This document shows, piece by piece, positions 17,570 through 25,854 of a stretch of 64,000 bases of DNA (position 1 is the first letter of the stretch; every line of letters starts with the position of its first letter). Under the pieces are notes generated by a model. The model was not told the origin of the DNA, did not search any database, and saw only the letters and a list, made by a program, of their open reading frames with translations. Made by a program: the position numbers and the translations under genes. The DNA is from Neorickettsia risticii str. Illinois (GTDB lineage Bacteria; Pseudomonadota; Alphaproteobacteria; Rickettsiales; Anaplasmataceae). The DNA is taken from the NCBI RefSeq assembly GCF_000022525.1, contig NC_013009.1:806001-870000 (forward strand). Reading direction: 5' to 3'.

Positions 17570-19075
17570 ATGTCAAATGAAACACTTCTGAGCGTACTTT
17601 CTGATGAAACGCACTTTGCTAATCTAGTTGATGAACTTCTTCTCAGCTTGGTTAAAGACAGTATTTTCACTCAAGTAATAAAAGGCGAGGGAAAGACAGA
17701 ATTAAAAGACATTCTTACAGATAGCACTGGCAAGTTTAAAGAGCTGATAGGAAGTAGCGGTAAGGATATACTAAAAAGCATACTCACAGATGGCTCAGGC
17801 AACTTTAAAGGCCTTATAGAAAGCACAGGTAAGGCAGAAGTAAAAGAGGTACTCACTAATGAAAAATTCAAAGAGCTTTTTGGAAGCGATGGTAAGGATA
17901 TATTAAAAGACATACTCACAGATAGCACTGGTAAGTTTAAAGAGCTGATAGGAAGTAGCGGTAAGGACATACTAAAAAACATTCTTACAGATAGCACCGG
18001 TAAGTTTAAAGAACTTATAGAAAGTGCAGGTAAGGGTAAGCTGAAAGACCTTCTTATTGATGGAAACTTTAAAAAATTATTTGAGGATGACACGAAAGCT
18101 GCTCATGTAAAAGAAATACTTACAGACAGCAACGCTAAGGAAATACTCACAAATGAAGTAGCAAAAGAGGTACTAAAATCCGATAAATTTAAAGATGCAA
18201 TAACTGGTGCTGGTAAGGACGCACTAAAAGAAATACTTACTTGCGATAAATTTAAAGAGGCAGTAACAGGCGATGGTAAGGACGCACTAAAAGAAATACT
18301 TACTTGCGATAAATTTAAAGATGCAGTAACAGGCAATGGTAAAGACAAGCTAAAAGAGATTCTTACTCACGAGAAGTTTAAAGCACTCATAGAGAGTGAA
18401 GGCAAAGACATACTGAAAGACATTCTTACAGATAGTACCGGTAAATTTAAAGAGCTAATAGAAAGCACGGGTAAGGATGAAGCAAAAGCAGTACTTACTG
18501 ACGAGAAATTTAAAGACTTGTTTAATGACAAAACAACAGCTGGCTACGTGAAAGAAATACTCACCAGTGATAAGTTTAAAAAATTATTTGAGGACAATAC
18601 CAAAGCTGGCTACGTGAAAGAAATACTCACGAACGATACAGCTAAGGAAATACTTACCAATGATAAATTTAAGGAAGCAATAACAGGCGATGGTAAAGAC
18701 ATACTGAAAGAAATTCTTACAGATAGCACTGGTAACTTTAAAGGCGCAATAACAGGTGCCGGTAAAGATGAGCTAAAATACATACTCACTAATAGCGAGT
18801 TTAAAAGCTTATTTGATAGCAAAGATAGCGCTGAAGCTGTTAAAGAAATATTTACCCACAGTAAGTTTAAAGAACTACTTAAAACGTGCAAGGACAACCC
18901 AAAAAATACGGCGGCGCTTGCAGCTGCTTTAGATGAACTAAAAGATCTAATTACCTGTGGCAGCGGTGATCATGCAACAAAACTACAAGCCTTTGGAAGT
19001 GCACTATGCACCAGAAAAAAAGAGTCGTGCGATAATTTTAGCTCTGCAAACTGCAGTAGTACAACAACTGCATAA
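17570..19075 (+). CDS. Strain-specific antigen-like repeat protein, first copy
   Basis: This 501-residue, Lys/Asp/Leu-rich repetitive protein belongs to a family I recognise as Neorickettsia strain-specific antigens (Ssa). A conserved N-terminal block (TLLSVLSDETHFANLVDELL, then SLVKD) is shared with the two downstream genes. The body is built from repeats of about 21-25 residues of the form GKDxLKxILTDSxGKFKELI, with an exact three-fold 63-nt section near 18212. The last 50 residues are non-repetitive and Cys-rich. No signal peptide, anchor or beta-barrel is visible, so the export route is unknown. Repeats are shared at DNA level with the second gene, implying recombination. Confidence 0.85.
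   Translation: MSNETLLSVLSDETHFANLVDELLLSLVKDSIFTQVIKGEGKTELKDILTDSTGKFKELIGSSGKDILKSILTDGSGNFKGLIESTGKAEVKEVLTNEKFKELFGSDGKDILKDILTDSTGKFKELIGSSGKDILKNILTDSTGKFKELIESAGKGKLKDLLIDGNFKKLFEDDTKAAHVKEILTDSNAKEILTNEVAKEVLKSDKFKDAITGAGKDALKEILTCDKFKEAVTGDGKDALKEILTCDKFKDAVTGNGKDKLKEILTHEKFKALIESEGKDILKDILTDSTGKFKELIESTGKDEAKAVLTDEKFKDLFNDKTTAGYVKEILTSDKFKKLFEDNTKAGYVKEILTNDTAKEILTNDKFKEAITGDGKDILKEILTDSTGNFKGAITGAGKDELKYILTNSEFKSLFDSKDSAEAVKEIFTHSKFKELLKTCKDNPKNTAALAAALDELKDLITCGSGDHATKLQAFGSALCTRKKESCDNFSSANCSSTTTA
18212..18360 (+). repeat. 63-nt tandem repeats in ssa1
   Basis: The GGTAA(G/A)GAC unit starts at 18212, 18275 and 18338, an exact 63-nt period (21 codons). The encoded units read GKDALKEILTCDKFKEAVT-like with one or two differences. 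The in-frame period permits length change without frame loss. Confidence 0.8.
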
Positions 19076-19085
19076 TTACGTAGCG

Positions 19086-19114
19086 CTAGGTGGGGGTAAT
19101 TTACCCCCACCTAG
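19086..19114 (+). terminator. Strong hairpin after ssa1
   Basis: A 13-bp perfect stem (CTAGGTGGGGGTA with its complement) and a 3-nt loop, 10 nt after the ssa1 stop. There is no T tract after it, so it is a terminator-like or mRNA-stabilising hairpin rather than a textbook intrinsic terminator. Confidence 0.65.
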
Positions 19115-19169
19115 CTAGAATCACACGGGGAACTTTCTCTCTATTACTGAGGTCTTAGGATTTACTTTC

Positions 19170-19211
19170 AAATTACTATGACAGCCGATTAAATTATTAT
19201 GACAGACGATA
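19170..19211 (+). repeat. 21-bp duplicated start region of ssa2
   Basis: Two adjacent 21-bp units, AAATTA(C/T)TATGACAG(C/A)CGAT plus one base, lie at 19170-19190 and 19191-19211. The first contains ATGACAGCCGAT followed in frame by TAA, a four-codon mini-ORF (19178-19192) ahead of the true ATG at 19199. Confidence 0.8.
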
Positions 19212-20737
19212 CACTTTTGAGTGTGCTTTCCAATGAAACTCATTTTAATAACTTAATTGATGAATTTCTTCTCAGCTTGGTTAAGGACGCAATGTTCAAT
19301 CAAGTAATAAAAGGTGAGGGAAAAACAGAATTAAAAGACATACTTACGGACACTACGGGCAAATTCAAAGAGCTGATCGGAGGTAGTGGTAAAGCTATAT
19401 TAAAAAGCATACTCACAGACAACACCGGTAATTTTAAAGCACTTATCGAAGGCAATGGTAAGACCCAAGCAAAAGAGGTCCTTACACATGAGAAATTTAA
19501 GGAATTATTCAGTACTGCTGACAGAGCTGGTATTGCTAAAGAAGTGCTTACTGCTGAACAATTTGAAAAATTACTCAAAGGTAGCGGTAAGACCCAAGCA
19601 AAAGAGGTGCTAACAAACGAGAACTTTAATAAATTATTTGATACCACCAGTAGTGCAAAGATTGCTAAAGAAGTGCTTACTGCCGAACAATTTGAAAAGT
19701 TACTTAAAGGCAGCGGTAAAACCCAAGCAAAAGAGGTGCTAACAAACAAGAACTTTAATAAATTATTTGATACCACCGGTAGTGCAGATATTGCTAAAGA
19801 AGTGCTCACTGCAGAACAATTTGAAAAGTTACTTAAAGGCAGCGGTAAAACCCAAGCAAAAGAGGTGCTAACAAACGAGAACTTTAATAAATTATTTGAT
19901 ACTACCGGTAGTGCAGATATTGCTAAAGAAGTGCTCACTGCAGAACAATTTGAAAAGTTACTTGAAGGCAGCGGTAAGAATGAAATAAAAGAGGTTCTTA
20001 CGAACGAGAACTTTAAAAAGTTATTTGATACCGCTGACAGCGCTAGTATTGCTAAAGAAGTGCTCACTGCAGAACAATTTGAAAAGTTACTTGAAGGCAG
20101 CGGTAAGACTCAAGCAAAAGAGGTGCTCACAAACGAGAACTTTAAAAAACTATTCGAAAACAGCGGCAGAGACATACTAAAAGACATTCTTACAGATAGT
20201 ACTGGTAAATTTAAAGAGCTCATAGAAAGTACTGGCAAGGAGAAAGTAAAAGAACTTCTTATCGACGGGAAATTTAAGGACCTGTTCACCGATGCAACAA
20301 AAGCTGGCTATGTAAAAGAAATACTCACGAACGATACAGCTAAAGACATACTCACTAATGATAAATTTAAAGATGCAGTAACAGGTAAAGGTAAAGATGA
20401 GCTAAAAAGTATACTTACCAATGATAATTTTAAAAAACTTGTGGAAAGTACAGCCAAAGACAAGGTAAAAGAAGTTCTTACAAATGAGAATTTTCAAAAA
20501 TTGTTTGACCAAACCACAAAAGCTGGGCATGTTAAGAGCGCACTAACGGATGAAAACTTCTGGAATTTATTTACAAAGAGTGACACAGAATTCAGTAATT
20601 ACTCACCATTTGTAAAAACCATAAGTGAATTGAAAGACCTAATTCACTGCGAAGATGGTAAGCATGAAGAAAAACTAAAAGCCTTTGGAGATAAGCTTAA
20701 GGAGGCAAAAACCCCAGATTCAAAGAAAAAGAATTAG
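19199..20737 (+). CDS. Strain-specific antigen-like repeat protein, second copy
   Basis: This 512-residue protein is a paralogue of the flanking genes. Its N-terminus (DTLLSVLSNETHFNNLIDEF) matches the first copy. The centre consists of five near-identical 43-residue units with GKTQAKEVLTNENFNKLFD and IAKEVLTAEQFEKLLKGS blocks. Beyond residue ~320, units are of the ssa1 type (DILKDILTDSTGKFKELIES). The C-terminus is unique and Lys-rich (KEAKTPDSKKKN). No signal peptide or transmembrane helix is seen. It appears intact and in frame throughout. Confidence 0.85.
   Translation: MTDDTLLSVLSNETHFNNLIDEFLLSLVKDAMFNQVIKGEGKTELKDILTDTTGKFKELIGGSGKAILKSILTDNTGNFKALIEGNGKTQAKEVLTHEKFKELFSTADRAGIAKEVLTAEQFEKLLKGSGKTQAKEVLTNENFNKLFDTTSSAKIAKEVLTAEQFEKLLKGSGKTQAKEVLTNKNFNKLFDTTGSADIAKEVLTAEQFEKLLKGSGKTQAKEVLTNENFNKLFDTTGSADIAKEVLTAEQFEKLLEGSGKNEIKEVLTNENFKKLFDTADSASIAKEVLTAEQFEKLLEGSGKTQAKEVLTNENFKKLFENSGRDILKDILTDSTGKFKELIESTGKEKVKELLIDGKFKDLFTDATKAGYVKEILTNDTAKDILTNDKFKDAVTGKGKDELKSILTNDNFKKLVESTAKDKVKEVLTNENFQKLFDQTTKAGHVKSALTDENFWNLFTKSDTEFSNYSPFVKTISELKDLIHCEDGKHEEKLKAFGDKLKEAKTPDSKKKN
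19541..20155 (+). repeat. 129-nt tandem repeats in ssa2
   Basis: GAAGTGCT(T/C)ACTGC landmarks occur at 19541, 19670, 19799, 19928 and 20057, an exact 129-nt period (43 codons). The middle units differ at only a few positions, which indicates recent expansion or ongoing gene conversion. Confidence 0.88.
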
Positions 20738-20741
20738 TAAA

Positions 20742-20764
20742 GAGCAGAGCATCTTACTCTGCTC
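20742..20764 (+). terminator. Hairpin 1 after ssa2
   Basis: A perfect 8-bp stem GAGCAGAG/CTCTGCTC with a 7-nt loop, a few bases after the ssa2 stop codon. No T tract follows directly. Confidence 0.5.
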
Positions 20765-20776
20765 ACACTAAACAAT

Positions 20777-20799
20777 AAGAAGGGTTTAAAACCCTTCTT
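20777..20799 (+). terminator. Hairpin 2 after ssa2, likely terminator
   Basis: A long A/T-flanked stem AAGAAGGGTTT with complement AAACCCTTCTT. Its A-rich left arm and T-rich right arm would act as a bidirectional intrinsic terminator. Confidence 0.6.
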
Positions 20800-21284
20800 G
20801 TTGCAACTAGGGTAGTGTCTATCTCTATCTGGAACTGCTCTAAAACTAACTTCCCACCCCAAATCACATTAAAGCAACACCTAGCCCGTCTAAATTTGCG
20901 TCAAAACTGACTCAAATTTGGTGCCACACATCAAAGAGACAGTCCAAAATAGCTTATACCTACTAAGTCCCACACCGAGATAACTCATCCCTACCACAAC
21001 AACGTAAAGGATAAGTCGGAAATGCCAATAATCAAAACGTACGTAAATTGACAGTAATGCGCTCCAATAATTCCTCTAGGTTGCTATATCCCAATTTTAT
21101 ATTAGGCGATCTATACGTAAACCTTACATCTTCCAGTATGAAAAAGACAAAATAAGGCTTTATGCAATTCTCTATAATAGAAAATAAATATAAAACTTAG
21201 CAATCTTAAACATTATAATTTTATATATTTTTCATAACTTAGGGCTACTATCCCTGAATAAATCTCTTAAGATAAATAATTTTT

Positions 21285-22586
21285 ATGGCAGGTGATACAC
21301 TTTTGAGCGTACTTTCCGATGAAACGCACTTTGAAAATCTAACAGATGGAATCTTCCTCAGCTTGGTTAAGGATCCGAATTTTGCTAGTGCATCAAAAGG
21401 CGTGAGTAAGGCAGAGTTGAAAGATGTACTCACTAGCGAAAACTTTAAGGGACTATTTGAAGATCAAGCTAAAGCACAAAATGTAGTCGCAGTACTGAAA
21501 GACTCAATAGCAAAGGCAGTACTGGAAAGCGATAAATTCAAGGCGCTGCTTCAGACACAAGGTAAAGCTGAGTTGCAAGATTTACTAACCAATGACAATT
21601 TTAAGGGACTATTTGAAGATCAAGCTAAAGCACAAAATGTAGTCGCAGTACTGAAAGACTCAATAGCAAAGGCAGTACTGGAAAGCGATAAATTCAAGGC
21701 GCTGCTTCAGACACAAGGTAAAGCTGAGTTGCAAGATTTACTAACCAATGACAATTTTAAGGGACTATTTGAAGATCAAGCTAAAGCCAGCAGCATAAAA
21801 ACCATACTAACCAACCAAAATGCAACAGGTGTTCTTACCGATGGTACAGCTAGTAATGTTATAACGAATGACACTGCCAAAGAAGTACTAAAGAATGCAA
21901 ATGCAGCTGAATTGCTTAAGGACAACAACGCAGCTGAAGTACTAAAAGATGAGACAGCAAAGGAAATATTGAAAAACATCAAGTTTAAGGAAATTTTAAA
22001 AGGTGCGGGCAAAGACATAATAAAAAATATCCTCACAGATGGCACTGGTACTTTTAAAGGACTTCTCGAATGTGCAGGAAAAGATAAAGTAGGCAATGTT
22101 CTCACAAATCAGACTTTCAAAAAGCTGTTCGAAAGTCCAGGTAATGAGGAAATAAAAGATATCCTCATTAACGAAAATTTCGAGTCATCATTCGAGAACA
22201 AAGAAAGTGCTCAGAAATTAAAAGACAGTCTTACTGCCAAAACTGTCAAAACCCTATTTGGCGATCCCGTAAAGGCTGAACGTGCGAAAAATTTGTTTAC
22301 TAACACTAACTTTGCAGAACTTCTTCAACACAACAAACTAAATGACTTAGTAAACAATCAACACTTTACAAATCTGTTCAAAAATGAAACAACAGCCAGG
22401 CACGCAACCGAAATCTTAACTTCTCCTCACTTCAAAGCATCGCTTGAAAACAATGAGGCAGTTACCAATTTGAAAAAATTACTCACTCATTCAGCACTAA
22501 GAGAGCTGTTCAGCAATGATAATTTAGAAAACGCAACTAGCTTTGCCAAGAAACTTAGAGAGCTAGGAATAGTACGAACAAGGTGA
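21285..22586 (+). CDS. Strain-specific antigen-like repeat protein, third copy
   Basis: This 433-residue protein is the most diverged of the three paralogues. It keeps the N-terminal block (DTLLSVLSDETHFENLTDGI, then SLVKD). A perfect 52-residue tandem duplication spans residues ~56-160 (FEDQAKAQNVVAVLKDS is its start). The remainder is a more irregular series of LTNxxFKxLFE and degenerate leucine-rich units, ending RELGIVRTR. No signal peptide, transmembrane segment or coiled-coil heptad is obvious. No Shine-Dalgarno sequence precedes the ATG, as for ssa1. Confidence 0.83.
   Translation: MAGDTLLSVLSDETHFENLTDGIFLSLVKDPNFASASKGVSKAELKDVLTSENFKGLFEDQAKAQNVVAVLKDSIAKAVLESDKFKALLQTQGKAELQDLLTNDNFKGLFEDQAKAQNVVAVLKDSIAKAVLESDKFKALLQTQGKAELQDLLTNDNFKGLFEDQAKASSIKTILTNQNATGVLTDGTASNVITNDTAKEVLKNANAAELLKDNNAAEVLKDETAKEILKNIKFKEILKGAGKDIIKNILTDGTGTFKGLLECAGKDKVGNVLTNQTFKKLFESPGNEEIKDILINENFESSFENKESAQKLKDSLTAKTVKTLFGDPVKAERAKNLFTNTNFAELLQHNKLNDLVNNQHFTNLFKNETTARHATEILTSPHFKASLENNEAVTNLKKLLTHSALRELFSNDNLENATSFAKKLRELGIVRTR
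21451..21786 (+). repeat. 156-nt perfect duplication in ssa3
   Basis: Units start at 21451 and 21607 and a partial third at 21763, a 156-nt period (52 codons). The two full units look identical by eye, and the third matches for about 24 nt before diverging. This is probably the most recent duplication in the window. Confidence 0.88.
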
Positions 22587-23038
22587 CAAACACACCACTG
22601 AGGCACCAACTACAAAACAAACTGGAGCTTTGCTTACGCTCGAACCAAAGCTGGTGCCCCAGTCCTACAGATAGAAAGCTAAATTCCAAATGTGAGGAAC
22701 GTATCATGACACAAATCGTAATGACAACTGAGTGTCCATAAGCGTCGTTTAGTACAAGCAGGTTACCATAACAAGATTACTATTCATGTCAGACTTTTAA
22801 AAAAATAACAACTGCAACGCGTGCAAACATCCTTTAAAAGAGAATAAATTCCTGCGTTTCCAGCAGATAAAAACCTCACTAATCACCCATAACTAATTTC
22901 TCATTAGGAACGTAACTACTTGAACAAAAAACTCATAAGGTTTTTCTAAGATAGACCGACTCACTACATTTTCCGTTGTTATAAGTTGCGTAAAAACGGC
23001 AAAAAGTGTAGACTCCCACCAGGTAATGAATTCTAGAT
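22587..23038. other. Spacer between ssa3 and ychF
   Basis: This 452-nt spacer has no supported gene. A hairpin-forming pair AGCTTTG (22626) / CAAAGCT (22646) lies 40 nt after the ssa3 stop and could be the end of the ssa transcript. The rest shows no RNA gene or repeat that I recognise. Confidence 0.45.
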
Positions 23039-24091
23039 ATGGGCTTAAAGTGCGGAATCGTTGGACTTCCAAATGTCGGAAAGTCGACATTATTTAATGC
23101 GATGACGCAAACACAAGCAGCCGAAGCTGCAAACTATCCTTTCTGCACAATAGAACCAAACATTGCTAAAGTACCAGAATATGATGAGCGCCTTGTTCAA
23201 ATAGCTGAGATTTCAGCGGCACAAAAAGTCATATTCAGCCAATTAGAAATCGTTGATATTGCAGGGCTAGTTAAGGGAGCAAATAAAGGTGAGGGATTAG
23301 GTAATAAATTCCTTTCCCACATAAGAGAAGTGGATCTCATAATACACGTGCTGAGATGTTTTCCAGATGACAATATAAGACACGTTCACGGGAAGGTAGA
23401 CCCTGTGTACGATGCGGAAATCATAAAAACTGAGTTGCTCCTTGCAGACATTCAGAGTCTAGAAAATCGTCTCAAAAAAAGTAAAACCTCTAGTCAGGTA
23501 ATAGAACAAGCTCTAGAGATATTAAATAAAAAAAATCCTCTTCCATATGATCTAATGGATCAAACATTTAAGGAACTGCATCTATTAAGTGCAAAGCCGG
23601 TTCTATATGTGTGTAATGTCCCACAAGAAGATGTCGTCTCAGGAAACAATTTCAGCAAACAGGCAGAAAAATTCGCACAGGACAGTATGTCTGAAGCAGT
23701 GAAAGTTTCTGCAGCAATAGAAGCGGAAATCTCACTGTTAGAGTCAGCAGAAGACCGCAAACTTTTTTTGAATGAACTTGGCCTAGAAGAATCACAATTG
23801 AATAAGGTAATCCGGGCAAGTTCAAGGCTCCTTGACCTCATTGTCTTTTTCACTGCAGGAGAAAAAGAAGCAAGAGCCTGGCCTATAAAAAGAGGCTCTA
23901 CAGCCCCTCAGGCAGCTGGAACGATTCATACAGACTTCGAAAAAAAGTTTATTAAGGCCGAAACAATAAGCTTCACAGACTATATCACTTTCGGCGGTGA
24001 GCAGAAATGTAAAGCACTCGGTAAAATTCGTTCAGAGGGTCGCGAGTACGTCGTACAAGATGGAGATATAATCCTTTTTAAACACGGGTAG
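23039..24091 (+). CDS. ychF: Ribosome-associated ATPase/GTPase YchF
   Basis: YchF (OLA1 family) is a TRAFAC P-loop NTPase associated with ribosomes and translation fidelity. The 350-residue sequence has Walker A GLPNVGKSTLFNAMT, the switch region NYPFCTIEPN, DIAGLVKGANKGEGLGNKFL (G3), a degenerate G4 that explains the ATP preference of the family, and a C-terminal TGS-like domain with TIHTDFEKKFIKAE. It is full length. Confidence 0.97.
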   Translation: MGLKCGIVGLPNVGKSTLFNAMTQTQAAEAANYPFCTIEPNIAKVPEYDERLVQIAEISAAQKVIFSQLEIVDIAGLVKGANKGEGLGNKFLSHIREVDLIIHVLRCFPDDNIRHVHGKVDPVYDAEIIKTELLLADIQSLENRLKKSKTSSQVIEQALEILNKKNPLPYDLMDQTFKELHLLSAKPVLYVCNVPQEDVVSGNNFSKQAEKFAQDSMSEAVKVSAAIEAEISLLESAEDRKLFLNELGLEESQLNKVIRASSRLLDLIVFFTAGEKEARAWPIKRGSTAPQAAGTIHTDFEKKFIKAETISFTDYITFGGEQKCKALGKIRSEGREYVVQDGDIILFKHG

Positions 24092-24095
24092 TACT

Positions 24096-24338
24096 ATGCC
24101 AAAGATCAGCAAAGATGTCCTAGCAAAGAGACTGAAAGAAAACATACAAAGACGGAAAAACGCAAAAACAGTGCGCCGTCTAAAGACAGGCTGTTCCACC
24201 CGTTCACAAGAAGAAAATCCACCTGGAAGCACTGCCTCAGGACACGAAAGAACTGCACCGTCGATCGGAACTAAAGATCAACACTCGAAAACTAAGGATA
24301 CACAGCACCCTAGAGGATTCGAACCCCTGACCTTCTGA
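24096..24338 (+). CDS. Small basic protein running into antisense tRNA
   Basis: This 80-residue ORF begins 4 nt after the ychF stop codon. The first ~30 residues (KDVLAKRLKENIQRRKNAK) resemble the small basic LKxNLxRRK proteins of alphaproteobacteria, so the 5' part is probably genuine and coupled to ychF. The C-terminus is low in complexity and its last residues (HPRGFEPLTF) are simply the antisense reading of the tRNA-Arg gene at 24305-24377, suggesting the original stop was lost. Family assignment is tentative. Confidence 0.45.
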   Translation: MPKISKDVLAKRLKENIQRRKNAKTVRRLKTGCSTRSQEENPPGSTASGHERTAPSIGTKDQHSKTKDTQHPRGFEPLTF

Positions 24339-24377
24339 TCCGTAGTCAAACGCTCTATCCAGCTGAGCTAAGGGTGC
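24305..24377 (-). tRNA. tRNA-Arg (anticodon ACG)
   Basis: 73-nt cloverleaf on the minus strand. The acceptor stem GCACCCT pairs with AGGGTGC, the D stem is GCTC/GAGC, and the anticodon stem TTTGA/TCAGA (one G-T pair) encloses loop CTACGGA with ACG at positions 34-36. The T arm has GGTTCGAAT. No CCA is encoded. ACG is normally converted to ICG by TadA to read CGU/CGC/CGA. Confidence 0.93.
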
Positions 24378-24505
24378 ACACAGGGCCAGATTCTACACCG
24401 GAATTTACAAAAAGGCTAGAACCCCTGCTAAATTAACGCGATTAACACACTCACAAGAACCACGTTCATCCACACATATAACAAAAGTCTCCAAACACCT
24501 TTCTA

Positions 24506-25852
24506 TTACTTTGGACAAACCTTTGCACCAGTACTTTGTGAAACTGTTGCGCCAACATTAACAAAAAGTACAGACTGAGGATTCAAAAAGTTCTTTATAA
24601 ATAAGTTTAGATTTTCGACCTTTACCCTACGTATTCCTTCCAAATATTTTTCTATGTAATCGATTCCCAAACCTTCCTTTTGCATCTGCACGAGCATATC
24701 TAACATATTAGTCGACCTATCCATTTTCAGGACAAACATATCAACCAAATGGCTTTTGGCTTCCTCAACCCTTGCAGAGGTTAATCCAGAACGTTTTAAC
24801 TCGTTCAACACGCCTAATATCCCCTCCCTTACCTGAGGAGCATTATCATTACTTGTTGTAGCAAAGCCGAACAATAAGTTAACCGCCGAGTGCCATAGCT
24901 GTGTATATATACCGTACGTATAGCCCTTGCGTTCACGAATTTCCTGCATCAACAACGACTCAAGCCCATCACCTCCAAGAATGTGGTTTAATACTACCAG
25001 GTTGTAGAAGTCCTTATCTGTTGGACTCACTCCACCGTGCCCAAACAAAATAACATTCTGTGGAATGTTTTTTTCAACCGAAATACATTCACCTGAGCTA
25101 CGAAAGACAGGTTGTTCAGGCTTTTTGACCTCCATCATCGTTAAAGGGAACTCTATGAGATAATCATCTAACACAGACTTAATATCATCAGCATGCGTGT
25201 TTCCAAGAACCGCAATTCTCATGTTGATTCTGTTAAAAACATTGACGATTTTCGCCTTTATATCCTCCGCTTTTATTGCACCGACCGTTTCAACGCGTCC
25301 CCAACGCACATTCGAATAGCCTGAATTTGGAAACGCAACCTTGAAAAATTCTGTCTTAGCAATAGACATTGGATCACCTTCATCCCTCTTAAGTTGTGAA
25401 ATTTGTCTCCCCTTCACTTTTGATAGAGTTTCGTCATCCAATTTTGGTTTTGCTATTGATGCACAAAAAAGCTCAATCACTTGCCTTATAGATTCCTTTG
25501 GGGCGCTCACAGTCACTACGAGATCATCTGTTCCAAGATCGTATACTATTTTACCACCAATCTTTTCGAGACTTTTCACAAAATCTCTATTAGTCGTACC
25601 ACTTATACCCTCGTTAAGAACCTCTACGACAAGAGCTGCCAACCCGAGCTTTGTTTTTGGATCATATGCATAACCTCCCCCCTTGAATACAAAACTATAA
25701 AAGACCAATGGAACATTGTTTTTGGGAACAAACCAGGCTCTTACACCATACTTACTCTCAACTTCACTAATCTTAAATAAGGTCTGACTATCAACCGCAT
25801 GGGAAAACTCACACACTACGAAAAATAAAACAAAGATGATACCCCTAAGCAT
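24506..25852 (-). CDS. M16-family peptidase subunit lacking HxxEH
   Basis: This 448-residue insulinase/M16B-like protein has a signal peptide (IIFVLFFVVCEFSHA). The overall M16 layout is visible (FVFKGGGYAYDP, LSKVKGRQISQLKRDEGDP, GHGGVSPTDKDFY, NHILGGDGLESLL), but the zinc-binding HxxEH site is absent: the equivalent region reads LAALVVEVLNEG. Such proteins form the non-catalytic half of M16B heterodimers. The gene lies 2 nt downstream of an HxxEH-containing partner, consistent with a periplasmic peptidase pair. Confidence 0.9.
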   Translation of the reverse strand: MLRGIIFVLFFVVCEFSHAVDSQTLFKISEVESKYGVRAWFVPKNNVPLVFYSFVFKGGGYAYDPKTKLGLAALVVEVLNEGISGTTNRDFVKSLEKIGGKIVYDLGTDDLVVTVSAPKESIRQVIELFCASIAKPKLDDETLSKVKGRQISQLKRDEGDPMSIAKTEFFKVAFPNSGYSNVRWGRVETVGAIKAEDIKAKIVNVFNRINMRIAVLGNTHADDIKSVLDDYLIEFPLTMMEVKKPEQPVFRSSGECISVEKNIPQNVILFGHGGVSPTDKDFYNLVVLNHILGGDGLESLLMQEIRERKGYTYGIYTQLWHSAVNLLFGFATTSNDNAPQVREGILGVLNELKRSGLTSARVEEAKSHLVDMFVLKMDRSTNMLDMLVQMQKEGLGIDYIEKYLEGIRRVKVENLNLFIKNFLNPQSVLFVNVGATVSQSTGAKVCPK

Positions 25853-25854
25853 AT

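Larger units (their letters stand above)
20738..21284. other. Spacer between ssa2 and ssa3
   Basis: This 547-nt spacer without a supported gene holds two hairpins just after the ssa2 stop (given separately), an imperfect inverted repeat at 20892-20919 (AAATTTG with CAAATTT), and from about 21170 the A/T-rich leader of ssa3 with TATAAT at 21174-21179. Confidence 0.55.
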
